DNA of 32,492 nt from Oscillospiraceae bacterium (lineage in GTDB: Bacteria; Bacillota; Clostridia; Oscillospirales; Ruminococcaceae), in the NCBI GenBank assembly GCA_017460955.1, contig JAFTZY010000029.1:1-32492 (forward strand), in the 5' to 3' direction. The notes under the pieces were generated by a model. It made no database searches, was not told the origin of the DNA, and saw nothing but the letters and a program-made list of their open reading frames with translations. Below are positions 24,944 to 30,942 of this stretch, piece by piece; the first letter of the stretch is position 1, and the number at the start of each line of letters is the position of its first letter. The translations under genes were made by a program, and so were the position numbers.

Positions 24944-25104
24944 GACTTACTCGGAAACCGGAAAAGTGCCGGATTGCGCAGTATATTTTGTCCTGTGCAA
25001 AGTGACTTGCCCGCAGTGATACTTTGTGTATTGCAAGGGCAAGTCGCAAAGCACAGGGCAAAAGAGACCAGCAAGACGGTGCTTTGGAGGGTTCCGAGGA
25101 AGTC
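24944..25104 (+). repeat. 161-bp long-hairpin intercistronic element, copy A
   Basis: The boundaries are near-perfect inverted ends, GACTTACTCGGAA and its complement TTCCGAGGAAGTC (16 bp with two mismatches). Further stems continue inward: 24963-24971 with 25077-25085, 24987-24998 with 25051-25062, 25003-25012 with 25037-25046, and a terminal stem-loop at 25013-25034. A conserved internal loop AAAG/CAAA (24999-25002/25047-25050) interrupts it. Copy B at 27344-27504 on the minus strand is the same length and aligns without gaps (about 125 of 161 identical by eye). It starts 12 bp after a stop codon and ends 10 bp before the next ribosome binding site. No coding frame is supported. It could be a MITE-like repeat, an RNA processing site or a cis-regulatory RNA. 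Confidence 0.88.
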
Positions 25105-25126
25105 CAAACATGTGGAGGGGAAGGCA

Positions 25127-25945
25127 ATGGGTACTCCTTTGGTGTCTGTGATCATGGGTGTATATAATGCGGATGAGCATCTGCTCGATGCCTCCATCCG
25201 GTCCCTGCTGACACAGACTTACGAGAATCTGGAGATCATCATCTGTGATGATGCATCGACCAACGGCACTTCGGAATGGCTTGCCAAGTTTGCGATGATG
25301 GACGAGCGCATCCGACTTTTGCACAATCCGACCAATCAGCACCTGGCCGGGACGCTCAATCATTGCATCCGCGAGGCAAGGGGGGAATATCTTGCCCGGC
25401 AGGATGCGGATGATATATCCGAGCCCGACCGGATCGAAAAACAGGTGGCGTATTTACAGGAGCACGAGGATATCGACTTTGTCGGCAGCAACTGCCGCAT
25501 GTTCAACCCGCAGAGCGGTGTGCTGGGGATCCGGCTGATGCCGGGACGTCCGGATAAATCGGATTTCCTGTTCAATTCGCCCTACATACACGGCTCACTC
25601 ATGTTCCGCAGCTCCTGTCTGAATCCGGACTGCTGCTATCTGGTGTCCAAATGGACGGACCGCACGGAGGATTATGAGCTGTTCATGCGCATGTACAGCA
25701 TGGGCTACCAGGGGGCCAATATGCAGGAGCCGCTGTATAATTACCACTACGGCGCACAGCAGCGGCAGATCGCCATGCATTACCGCATTGATGAAATGGT
25801 GCTGCGCTACCGGGGGTTCCAGGCACTCGGACTGCTCCCGAAGGGCCTGCCGTATGTCGTCAAGCCCGTGGTGCTCGGCATCATGCCGGGGAGACTGGTG
25901 AGTCTTTTGCGGGAGAAGCGCATGAAGATCGCTGTTGCAAGCTGA
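25127..25945 (+). CDS. Family 2 glycosyltransferase
   Basis: A 272-residue GT-A enzyme, cytoplasmic or peripheral at the inner membrane face, that transfers a sugar from a nucleotide-sugar donor. VSVIMGVYNADEHL (about 6-19) opens the nucleotide-binding fold, IIICDDASTNGT follows, and the metal-binding DxD is D93-A-D95 in LARQDADDISEPDRI. An acidic WTDRTEDYELFMR segment provides the likely catalytic-base region. The start is ATG 25127, with GGAGGGG upstream; longer frames run back through the 161-bp element and have no ribosome binding site. Third gene after the pyrophosphorylase and COG5610 genes and probably in their operon, separated by the hairpin element. Ends at a terminator. Confidence 0.92.
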   Translation: MGTPLVSVIMGVYNADEHLLDASIRSLLTQTYENLEIIICDDASTNGTSEWLAKFAMMDERIRLLHNPTNQHLAGTLNHCIREARGEYLARQDADDISEPDRIEKQVAYLQEHEDIDFVGSNCRMFNPQSGVLGIRLMPGRPDKSDFLFNSPYIHGSLMFRSSCLNPDCCYLVSKWTDRTEDYELFMRMYSMGYQGANMQEPLYNYHYGAQQRQIAMHYRIDEMVLRYRGFQALGLLPKGLPYVVKPVVLGIMPGRLVSLLREKRMKIAVAS

Positions 25946-25952
25946 TGAAAAA

Positions 25953-25974
25953 AGCCCGGGTTTCCGGGCTTTTT
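25953..25974 (+). terminator. Rho-independent terminator after GT2
   Basis: AGCCCGG (25953-25959), loop GTTT, CCGGGCT (25964-25970), then TTTT. It ends 21 bp before the GNAT start codon, so partial read-through is possible. Confidence 0.8.
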
Positions 25975-25995
25975 ATATGATAGGAGGAACACAGT

Positions 25996-26463
25996 ATGGA
26001 AATCAGGAAAGCGGAGCTTCGGGACATCCCGCAGCTCGACCGCCTGCTCGGGCAGGTGCTCATGGTACACCACAACGGCCGGCCGGATCTGTTCAAGGCG
26101 GACTGCCGGAAATACACCTCGGAGGAGCTGACCATGCTCCTTGGGAACGAGAATCGTCCGGTGTTCGGGGCATTTGAAGGCGAGGAACTCCTTGGGTATG
26201 CCTTCTGCATGCTCGAGGAATTCTCCGGACACAACATCCAGACCGACCGGAAAGCACTGTACATCGACGATATCTGCGTGGATGAGGCGCACCGGGGCGC
26301 GCATGTGGGCAGTGCGCTGTACGAGTATGTCAAGGACTATGCCCGGCAGATCGGCTGCTATCACATCACCCTCAATGTCTGGAGCTGTAATCCGGGCGCG
26401 ATGGCATTCTATGAATCCCTCGGCATGCAGCCGTACAAGGTAGGGATGGAGGAGATCCTGTGA
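25996..26463 (+). CDS. GNAT-family N-acetyltransferase
   Basis: A 155-residue acetyltransferase that uses acetyl-CoA to acetylate an amine on a small molecule or protein N-terminus. IRKAELRDIPQLDRLLGQVL opens the fold. YIDDICVDEAHRGAHVGSAL carries the acetyl-CoA pyrophosphate loop (R-G-A-H-V-G, a variant of QxxGxG/A). YHITLNVWSCNPGAMAFYESLGM is the C-terminal strand-helix signature. AGGAGG lies before the ATG. It sits alone between two terminators, with no separate promoter seen, so it may be fed by read-through from GT2. Substrate unknown. Confidence 0.9.
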   Translation: MEIRKAELRDIPQLDRLLGQVLMVHHNGRPDLFKADCRKYTSEELTMLLGNENRPVFGAFEGEELLGYAFCMLEEFSGHNIQTDRKALYIDDICVDEAHRGAHVGSALYEYVKDYARQIGCYHITLNVWSCNPGAMAFYESLGMQPYKVGMEEIL

Positions 26464-26503
26464 CCGATAGGCTCCCTCCTGAGAAAAAAGCCCATATATC
26501 ACA

Positions 26504-26537
26504 AAAAAGCTTTCCCCGATTTTGGGGAAAGCTTTTT
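26504..26537. terminator. Bidirectional terminator between GNAT and rplA
   Basis: AAAAAGCTTTCCCC (26504-26517) pairs perfectly with GGGGAAAGCTTTTT (26524-26537). A- and T-runs on both sides let it serve the plus-strand GNAT gene and end the minus-strand ribosomal operon. Confidence 0.88.
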
Positions 26538-26559
26538 GCATCTGTATCAGTCCGTGATC

Positions 26560-27255
26560 TCACACACCATACTTGGCAGTTGCTACCGGAACGCCCGGGC
26601 CCATCGTAGAGGTGACGGTGCAGGACTTGAGGTAGGTACCCTTGGCTGCGGAGGGCTTGGCCTTCACAATGGCCTCAAGCAGGGTGGAGAGGTTCTGGTC
26701 GAGCTTCTCAGCACCGAAGGAAGCCTTGCCGATCGGGCAGTGGATGATGTTGGTCTTGTCGAGACGGTACTCGATCTTACCAGCCTTAGCCTCGGTAACA
26801 GCCTTGGCAACATCCGGGGTAACCGTGCCGGCCTTCGGGTTCGGCATCAGACCGCGGGGACCGAGGACACGGCCCAGACGGCCGACCAGACCCATCATGT
26901 CGGGGGATGCAACGACTACGTCGAAGTCCATCCAGTTTTCCTTCATGATCTTGTCAACCAGATCCTGGCCGCCGACATAATCGGCACCTGCTGCCTGTGC
27001 AGCCTCATACTTGTCTTCCTTGCAGAATACGCAGACTCTGACATTCTTACCGGTACCGTTGGGCAGTACAACTGCGCCTCTTACCTGCTGGTCAGCATGT
27101 CTGGAGTCAACACCCAGACGGATGTGGACCTCAACGGTCTCGTCAAACTTTGCCTTGGCGTTCTTGCATACCAGGTCCAGAGCCTCAGCGGACTCGTAGA
27201 GCTTGGAGCTATCGATTGCCTTACGGCTGTCAACATACTTCTTGCCGTGTTTCAT
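26560..27255 (-). CDS. rplA: Ribosomal protein L1
   Basis: A 231-residue protein of the 50S L1 stalk, which helps release E-site tRNA and often represses its own operon. It has [15 protein letters not shown] at the start, [20 protein letters not shown] in domain II, and the family signature [18 protein letters not shown]. Two in-frame ATGs follow AGGAGG; the second (27255) has a 9-bp spacing and is preferred to the first (27261, 3 bp). The gap to rplK is 274 bp, far larger than usual, and contains the 161-bp hairpin element. The operon ends directly after this gene, so rplJ and rplL are not here. Confidence 0.98.
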   Translation of the reverse strand: MKHGKKYVDSRKAIDSSKLYESAEALDLVCKNAKAKFDETVEVHIRLGVDSRHADQQVRGAVVLPNGTGKNVRVCVFCKEDKYEAAQAAGADYVGGQDLVDKIMKENWMDFDVVVASPDMMGLVGRLGRVLGPRGLMPNPKAGTVTPDVAKAVTEAKAGKIEYRLDKTNIIHCPIGKASFGAEKLDQNLSTLLEAIVKAKPSAAKGTYLKSCTVTSTMGPGVPVATAKYGV

Positions 27256-27343
27256 TATCATTATCCTCCTAATTAGTGGTAATACCGGTGTGCTATCGTT
27301 TTTCGCACATCCGATTAGCGGAATCTTCCTCCCACTTTCAGCT

Positions 27344-27504
27344 GACTTCCCCGGATCCTTCCAAAGCACCATCCTGCCGGTCTATTTTGCGCCTGGCTTT
27401 GCGGCGTGTCCTTGCAATACACCGAGTATTGCTGCGCCCACGACGCTTTGCCATGCACAAACTATCCTGCGCATGATGGCACTTCTCCGGCTTCCAAGTA
27501 AGTC
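27344..27504 (-). repeat. 161-bp long-hairpin intercistronic element, copy B
   Basis: On the minus strand this starts GACTTACTTGGAAGCC and ends GGATCCGGGGAAGTC, the same ends and length as copy A at 24944-25104. Differences cluster in paired arms and several keep pairing: window positions 27456/27391 are G-C (C-G in A), 27453/27394 T-A (G-C in A), 27452/27395 G-C (T-A in A), 27441/27406 G-C (T-A in A), 27477/27371 A-T (G-C in A). The internal loop AAAG/CAAA is unchanged. It lies 25 bp after the rplK stop and 88 bp before the rplA start, transcribed in the sense of the operon. Confidence 0.88.
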
Positions 27505-27511
27505 TATCGAA

Positions 27512-27526
27512 GGCAGATGCTCTGCC
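27512..27526 (-). other. Small perfect hairpin after rplK
   Basis: GGCAGA/TCTGCC with a three-base loop, 3 bp after the rplK stop and 7 bp before copy B of the 161-bp element. No U-tract follows on the minus strand, so termination is unlikely. Confidence 0.5.
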
Positions 27527-27529
27527 GAA

Positions 27530-27955
27530 TCAGTCCTTGACAACAACGCCCATGGAACGAGCGGTGCCTGCGATCATGCTCATTGCAGATTCGATGGAAC
27601 CGGCATTGAGGTCCTTCATCTTGGTCTCAGCGATCGTCTTGATCTGCTCCTTGGTGATGGTAGCCACCTTGGTCTTGTTCGGAACACCGGAACCGCTCTC
27701 GATACCGCATGCCTTCTTGATGAGTACGGCTGCGGGCGGGGTCTTGGTGATGAAGGAGAAGGAACGGTCAGCATATACCGTGATAACGACCGGGATGATC
27801 ATGCCGATGTCGTTCTTGGTCCTCTCGTTGAACTCCTTGGTGAATGCCATGATATTCACACCGTGCTGACCCAGTGCAGGGCCGACCGGCGGTGCAGGTG
27901 TTGCCTTACCTGCGGCGATTTGCAGCTTAATATAGCCAACTACTTTCTGTGCCAT
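27530..27955 (-). CDS. rplK: Ribosomal protein L11
   Basis: A 141-residue protein of the GTPase-associated centre, which binds 23S rRNA and translation factors and takes part in the stringent response. The N-terminal domain carries the proline-rich [17 protein letters not shown] (21-37), and the C-terminal rRNA-binding domain ends [12 protein letters not shown]. Length is standard. The start at 27955 has GGAGGTG upstream; longer frames lack support. Third-position partner of nusG and rplA in the operon. Confidence 0.98.
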   Translation of the reverse strand: MAQKVVGYIKLQIAAGKATPAPPVGPALGQHGVNIMAFTKEFNERTKNDIGMIIPVVITVYADRSFSFITKTPPAAVLIKKACGIESGSGVPNKTKVATITKEQIKTIAETKMKDLNAGSIESAMSMIAGTARSMGVVVKD

Positions 27956-28023
27956 GTAAATGCACCTCCATGATTCGTGGTATAGGCGGGCAGCACACCT
28001 ACCGTGCCGCTCTCCCACTTCTT

Positions 28024-28051
28024 AGAAGGGCCGCCTTGGAACGCCCCTTCT
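28024..28051 (-). promoter_or_regulatory. Hairpin in the nusG-rplK gap
   Basis: AGAAGGGGCG and CGGCCCTTCT pair with one mismatch around an eight-base loop. No U-tract follows on the minus strand. It could be a processing site or a ribosomal protein binding site; nothing decides this. Confidence 0.4.
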
Positions 28052-28063
28052 GCTTTGCATACA

Positions 28064-28591
28064 TTAGTCATCAAGCTTCACTGCCTGATGCAGTGCGATG
28101 GTGGTCGGCGTTTCACGGCCGAACATGCTCACGAGCACCTCCACCTGACCGCCCTCCAGATCAATACTGCGGACAACGCCGGTGAAGCCATCAAGGTTGG
28201 TCCCTGTCACGCGGATCGTGTCGCCGACACTGTAATCGACCTCGATCGTTGCCTTGGACTCCACACCCATTGCAGCCACTTCCTTCTCGGACAGCGGCGT
28301 CGGTACGGAGCCGGGACCGACAAATCCCGTCACGCCCCGGGTGTTGCGGACAACAGCCCAGGAATCATCGGTGTAGACCATCTTGACAAGCACATAACCC
28401 GGGAAGACCTTACGCTCGACTTCCTTCTGCTTGCCGTCAACGATCTCCGTCACACGCTCGGTCGGCACCTGGATCTCCTGGATCAGATCGTGCAGCTTGC
28501 GGTTTTCCACGACCTTTTCAATATTCTGTACGACCTTGTTCTCGTAGCCCGAATATGTGTGAATCACATACCACTTTGCTGCCTGTGACAT
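28064..28591 (-). CDS. nusG: Transcription elongation/antitermination factor NusG
   Basis: A 175-residue protein that binds RNA polymerase, modulates pausing and links to translation. The NGN domain begins AKWYVIHTYSGYENKV and contains FPGYVLVKMVYTDD and VRNTRGVTGFVG. The KOW domain at about 122-150 has VGDTIRVTGTNLDGFTGVV. AGGAGG lies before the ATG at 28591. It is flanked by secE and rplK in the conserved order. Confidence 0.98.
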   Translation of the reverse strand: MSQAAKWYVIHTYSGYENKVVQNIEKVVENRKLHDLIQEIQVPTERVTEIVDGKQKEVERKVFPGYVLVKMVYTDDSWAVVRNTRGVTGFVGPGSVPTPLSEKEVAAMGVESKATIEVDYSVGDTIRVTGTNLDGFTGVVRSIDLEGGQVEVLVSMFGRETPTTIALHQAVKLDD

Positions 28592-28630
28592 ACTCCATTC
28601 CTCCTAACGGTTCGACGCTGTGTGCGTGTT

Positions 28631-28915
28631 TTACTGACTCAGTCCGATCAGAAATTCTGCCAGTCTCAGCAGACCGAAATCCAGCAGGCCCACAAAGGCG
28701 CTGGAGATCACGATGGTGCCAAGTACGATGCCGCTGTTTACAAAAACAGTGTTCCAGCTCGGCCAGGATACGTTCTTGAACTCGATCCTGAGATCCTTGA
28801 ACCACTTGACCACCGGATTGCCCTTCTTGGCCTCCGTCTTCTTTCCGGACTTCTTTTCAGTTTTTTTGGCTTTTTTGGTTTCGTCCTTCAAAGTGTCGTT
28901 CTTTTCTTTCGCCAT
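28631..28915 (-). CDS. secE: Preprotein translocase subunit SecE
   Basis: A 94-residue subunit of the SecYEG channel. A long Lys/Glu-rich N-terminal extension (about 1-35, KKAKKTEKKSGKKTEAKKG) precedes the conserved amphipathic KDLRIEFKNVSWPSWN. One transmembrane helix follows (about 60-85). The ATG at 28915 is preferred, with GGAGG 8 bp upstream; an in-frame TTG at 28921 is an alternative. Single-span form as usual in Firmicutes, with a longer charged tail than B. subtilis SecE. Confidence 0.95.
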   Translation of the reverse strand: MAKEKNDTLKDETKKAKKTEKKSGKKTEAKKGNPVVKWFKDLRIEFKNVSWPSWNTVFVNSGIVLGTIVISSAFVGLLDFGLLRLAEFLIGLSQ

Positions 28916-28930
28916 GCTCAAGACCTCCGA

Positions 28931-29080
28931 TCACTTTGTTTCCTTGTGCAGCGTATGCTTTCTGCAGAACTTGCAATGCTTGTTCATTTCGATCCGGTCA
29001 GGGTCGTTTTTCTTGTTCTTCTTCGTCACATAGTTGCGGCGCTTGCACTCCGTACAAGCTAAAGTCACCTTAACTCTCAT
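28931..29080 (-). CDS. rpmG: Ribosomal protein L33
   Basis: A 49-residue protein of the large subunit. It carries two CxxC pairs (CTEC and CKFC), the zinc-binding form of L33, within [15 protein letters not shown] and [17 protein letters not shown]. The start at 29080 follows AGGAGGT. First gene of the rpmG-secE-nusG-rplK-rplA operon. Presence of zinc ligands suggests a zinc-replete paralogue; whether a non-zinc copy exists elsewhere cannot be seen. Confidence 0.97.
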   Translation of the reverse strand: MRVKVTLACTECKRRNYVTKKNKKNDPDRIEMNKHCKFCRKHTLHKETK

Positions 29081-29105
29081 ATCGGCACCTCCTGATAGAA
29101 TACTT

Positions 29106-29121
29106 CGCCCGTTCACGGGCG
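29106..29121 (-). promoter_or_regulatory. Perfect hairpin in the rpmG leader
   Basis: CGCCCG, loop TGAA (minus strand), CGGGCG, 26 bp upstream of the rpmG start. No U-tract. Could stabilise the leader of the operon. Confidence 0.45.
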
Positions 29122-29166
29122 TTAGGTTGTTTGCCTCCCTCGACTTAGCGGACGGTATAAAAGCAC

Positions 29167-29198
29167 ATAAAAATACCCCCGCAAAGAGGTATTTTTAT
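29167..29198 (-). promoter_or_regulatory. Start-site inverted repeat of the ribosomal operon
   Basis: ATAAAAATACC (29167-29177) and GGTATTTTTAT (29188-29198) are a perfect 11-bp inverted repeat that overlaps the -10 region edge and the predicted start. In the transcript it would give an early A/U-rich hairpin ending in a T-run, so it could act as an attenuator-like element or an operator. Confidence 0.45.
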
Positions 29199-29225
29199 TG
29201 TATCATATTTTTTTCGGCTTGTCAA
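29197..29225 (-). promoter_or_regulatory. Promoter of the rpmG-secE-nusG-rplK-rplA operon
   Basis: On the minus strand TTGACA (29220-29225), 17 bp, TACAAT (29197-29202). Predicted start is near 29190, giving a leader of about 110 nt. Confidence 0.85.
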
Positions 29226-29299
29226 GAGATTTTTGCAAGAAATTTCACGCACCCCGCCTCCCGTTTTTGGCGGAATCGCCCATGCTGCGCCCTGCCGGA

Positions 29300-29851
29300 T
29301 CACACGCTCCCGGCAAGACTGGAATAGTAGGCGCTGAGCTTCTGGGCAAGCTGCGAGATCAAAAGGCTTGCCTTGGCCACCCGGTCCGCATTGGCATAGA
29401 TCCCCCGTTCCGCGGCCTGCGCGGCACTCTTGGCGTGGATCACCGCCGCCTGCAGATCCTCGGCACGTCCGGAGCCGGCAAGCTTCTGCGCCAGCGCCAG
29501 GTACGCGATGCTGTGCATGGCATCCAGCTCGTCCTCGAACAGCCCCGTCGGGTCCGTCACCTTTAATAATGCCTCGTATTTTTCCTGCATGAGGAGCTTT
29601 TTCGCATCCTGGAGCACCGAGATCCCCGTGCGCTCCGCCTCGATCCCGCCGGATTCCGACAGAAGCTGCTCCATCGGGATCTCCAGCACCCCCGCCAGGT
29701 ACTCGAGCGTTTTCATCGACGGCGTGGCTGTGCCGCTCTCGATCTGACTGAGCATGTTGCGGGTGATGAAATCCCCGACCACGTCGCTCTGCGTCATCTT
29801 TTTTTGCAGTCTGGCTGTCTTGAGCCGTCTGCCCAGTTCTGCATTATCCAT
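29300..29851 (-). CDS. XRE-family transcriptional regulator
   Basis: A 183-residue protein. The N-terminal helix-turn-helix (about 5-62) reads LGRRLKTARLQKKMTQSDV and ITRNMLSQIESGTATPSMKT, the classic lambda Cro/C1 type. The C-terminal region (about 70-183) is all alpha-helical and Ala/Leu-rich, likely a TPR-like or dimerisation domain without a recognisable ligand pocket. AAGGGG lies about 9 bp upstream of the ATG. It is divergent from nfeD-floT, and a 15-bp palindrome lies in each of the two leaders, so autoregulation and control of the flotillin operon are inferred. Confidence 0.88.
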   Translation of the reverse strand: MDNAELGRRLKTARLQKKMTQSDVVGDFITRNMLSQIESGTATPSMKTLEYLAGVLEIPMEQLLSESGGIEAERTGISVLQDAKKLLMQEKYEALLKVTDPTGLFEDELDAMHSIAYLALAQKLAGSGRAEDLQAAVIHAKSAAQAAERGIYANADRVAKASLLISQLAQKLSAYYSSLAGSV

Positions 29852-29867
29852 TCGATCAACCCCTTGT

Positions 29868-29882
29868 GTAAATGCAGTTTAC
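29868..29882. promoter_or_regulatory. Palindromic operator candidate in the XRE leader
   Basis: GTAAATGCAGTTTAC, half-sites GTAAA/TTTAC, located about 9-23 nt downstream of the predicted XRE start. It matches the palindrome at 30118-30132 in half-site sequence and length. Confidence 0.6.
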
Positions 29883-29897
29883 GATTCTGTCACTTAT

Positions 29898-29926
29898 ATC
29901 ATAGCACAAACTGAATGAAAATGCAA
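29898..29926 (-). promoter_or_regulatory. Promoter of the XRE regulator
   Basis: On the minus strand TTGCAT (29921-29926), 17 bp, TATGAT (29898-29903). The divergent 29927-30081 stretch between the two promoters is AT-rich and holds no gene or clear extra signal. Confidence 0.75.
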
Positions 29927-30081
29927 GCCCTTTTTTAAAAAAACTTCGTATTTGTAAAAAACATTTTCGTTTTGAACGTAAATTCTATCAACATCGGCAG
30001 ATTCTGACGCATTGTTGACATCCGGGACGGGCACGGACGGAGGAAAAGAGAAAAGTTTGTGAAAAAACATGAAAAAAGCCC

Positions 30082-30110
30082 TTGACAAAACGGGAAAATT
30101 GGAGTATAAT
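30082..30110 (+). promoter_or_regulatory. Promoter of nfeD-floT
   Basis: TTGACA (30082-30087), 17 bp, TATAAT (30105-30110), a full consensus match. The start is expected near 30117, directly at the palindrome at 30118-30132, so a bound protein there would block initiation or escape. Confidence 0.85.
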
Positions 30111-30117
30111 GATTTCA

Positions 30118-30132
30118 GTAAATCAAATTTAC
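30118..30132. promoter_or_regulatory. Palindromic operator candidate at the nfeD-floT start
   Basis: GTAAATCAAATTTAC, a perfect inverted repeat (GTAAAT/ATTTAC, 3-bp centre), at about +1 to +15 of the predicted transcript. Same half-site and spacing as 29868-29882. Confidence 0.65.
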
Positions 30133-30185
30133 ACAGTGGCGCCGGACTTCCGGTGCTGCGCGCCAGAAGAGAAGGAGGGGTATTC

Positions 30186-30854
30186 ATGCAGGAATGGTGG
30201 GAGAGTCTGAGTCAGGTGCTCCGGATCCTGTACTGTATTGCCGTCCCGTCCACGCTGATCCTGCTGCTCCAGATGCTGCTGACGATGCTTGGCGGCCATG
30301 GGGACGGAGGACTGGACGTTTCGGACACCTCCGGCATCGATCTGCCGGATGATCCGGGACTGCAGATGGACATGGGCGATCTGGACCTGTCGGGACATGC
30401 GGACGTACCGGACGGACATATGATGGACGGGGGTAATCCGGCGGATTTCGGGACGCTCAAGCTTCTGACGGTACAGACGATCGTGACATTCTTGGCGGTA
30501 TTCGGATGGGTCTCCATCATCTGCATCAGCTCGGGGCTGTCGGTGCTGCCGTCGGTCGGGATCGGCGCAGTCTGCGGTTTTCTGATGATGCTGCTGGTGG
30601 CCAAGATCGTTTCGATGTCGGTGAAGCTCCAGGAGAACGGCACACTCAACCTCAAGAATGCCATCGGCGAGAGTGCAACGGTGTACCTGACCGTACCGCC
30701 CAAGAACGGGGGCGCGGGCAAGGTCACGATGCAGCTGCAGGGGCGCTTCTGTGAGTTCGACGCCGTCAATGCGGGCGATCTGCCGCTGGAAACAGGCGCT
30801 CAGGTACTTGTTTCCGACGTGGTCGGGGATACGCTGGTGGTGGAGCAGAGCTGA
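30186..30854 (+). CDS. NfeD-like membrane protein, partner of the flotillin
   Basis: A 222-residue protein. A transmembrane helix (about 12-34) is followed by an acidic, Asp/Gly/Met-rich extracytoplasmic loop (about 36-92, with repeated GD/DMGDLDL), and two further helices (about 95-142). A C-terminal OB-fold-like domain (about 150-222) has GESATVYLTVPPKNG and ETGAQVLVSDVVGDTLVVE, typical of short NfeD/YuaF proteins. These pair with flotillins in membrane microdomains. GAAGGAGGGG lies before the ATG at 30186; longer frames run into the promoter. The flotillin gene follows in the same operon. No serine protease domain, so it is the short NfeD type. Confidence 0.85.
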   Translation: MQEWWESLSQVLRILYCIAVPSTLILLLQMLLTMLGGHGDGGLDVSDTSGIDLPDDPGLQMDMGDLDLSGHADVPDGHMMDGGNPADFGTLKLLTVQTIVTFLAVFGWVSIICISSGLSVLPSVGIGAVCGFLMMLLVAKIVSMSVKLQENGTLNLKNAIGESATVYLTVPPKNGGAGKVTMQLQGRFCEFDAVNAGDLPLETGAQVLVSDVVGDTLVVEQS

Positions 30855-30873
30855 CCGCCGGTCATCCATAAGG

Positions 30874-30915
30874 GACTTACCCGGAAAGCAGTGCTGTCAC
30901 GGCTCCGGGCATGCC
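30874..30915 (+). repeat. Possible 42-bp remnant of the 161-bp hairpin element
   Basis: GACTTACCCGGAAAGC (30874-30889) resembles the 5' end of copies A and B. GGCTCCGGGCATGCC (30901-30915) matches the 3' end of copy B at about 11 of 15 positions. The inner part is missing. It sits 19 bp after the nfeD stop, the same intercistronic placement. CCCGGA/TCCGGG still pair. The match is short, so this is tentative. Confidence 0.4.
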
Positions 30916-30942
30916 AAATACATCTATTAAGGAGAAGCAAGT

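Noticed and set aside
24974-25126. N-terminal extension of the GT2 reading frame through the 161-bp element
   Set aside because: No ribosome binding site upstream, the sequence is the hairpin element, and GGAGGGG marks the ATG at 25127 where the GT2 fold begins.
27256-27343. L1 autoregulatory mRNA site before rplA
   Set aside because: A small GTGC/GCAC hairpin is present, but the asymmetric loop of known L1 targets was not recognisable.
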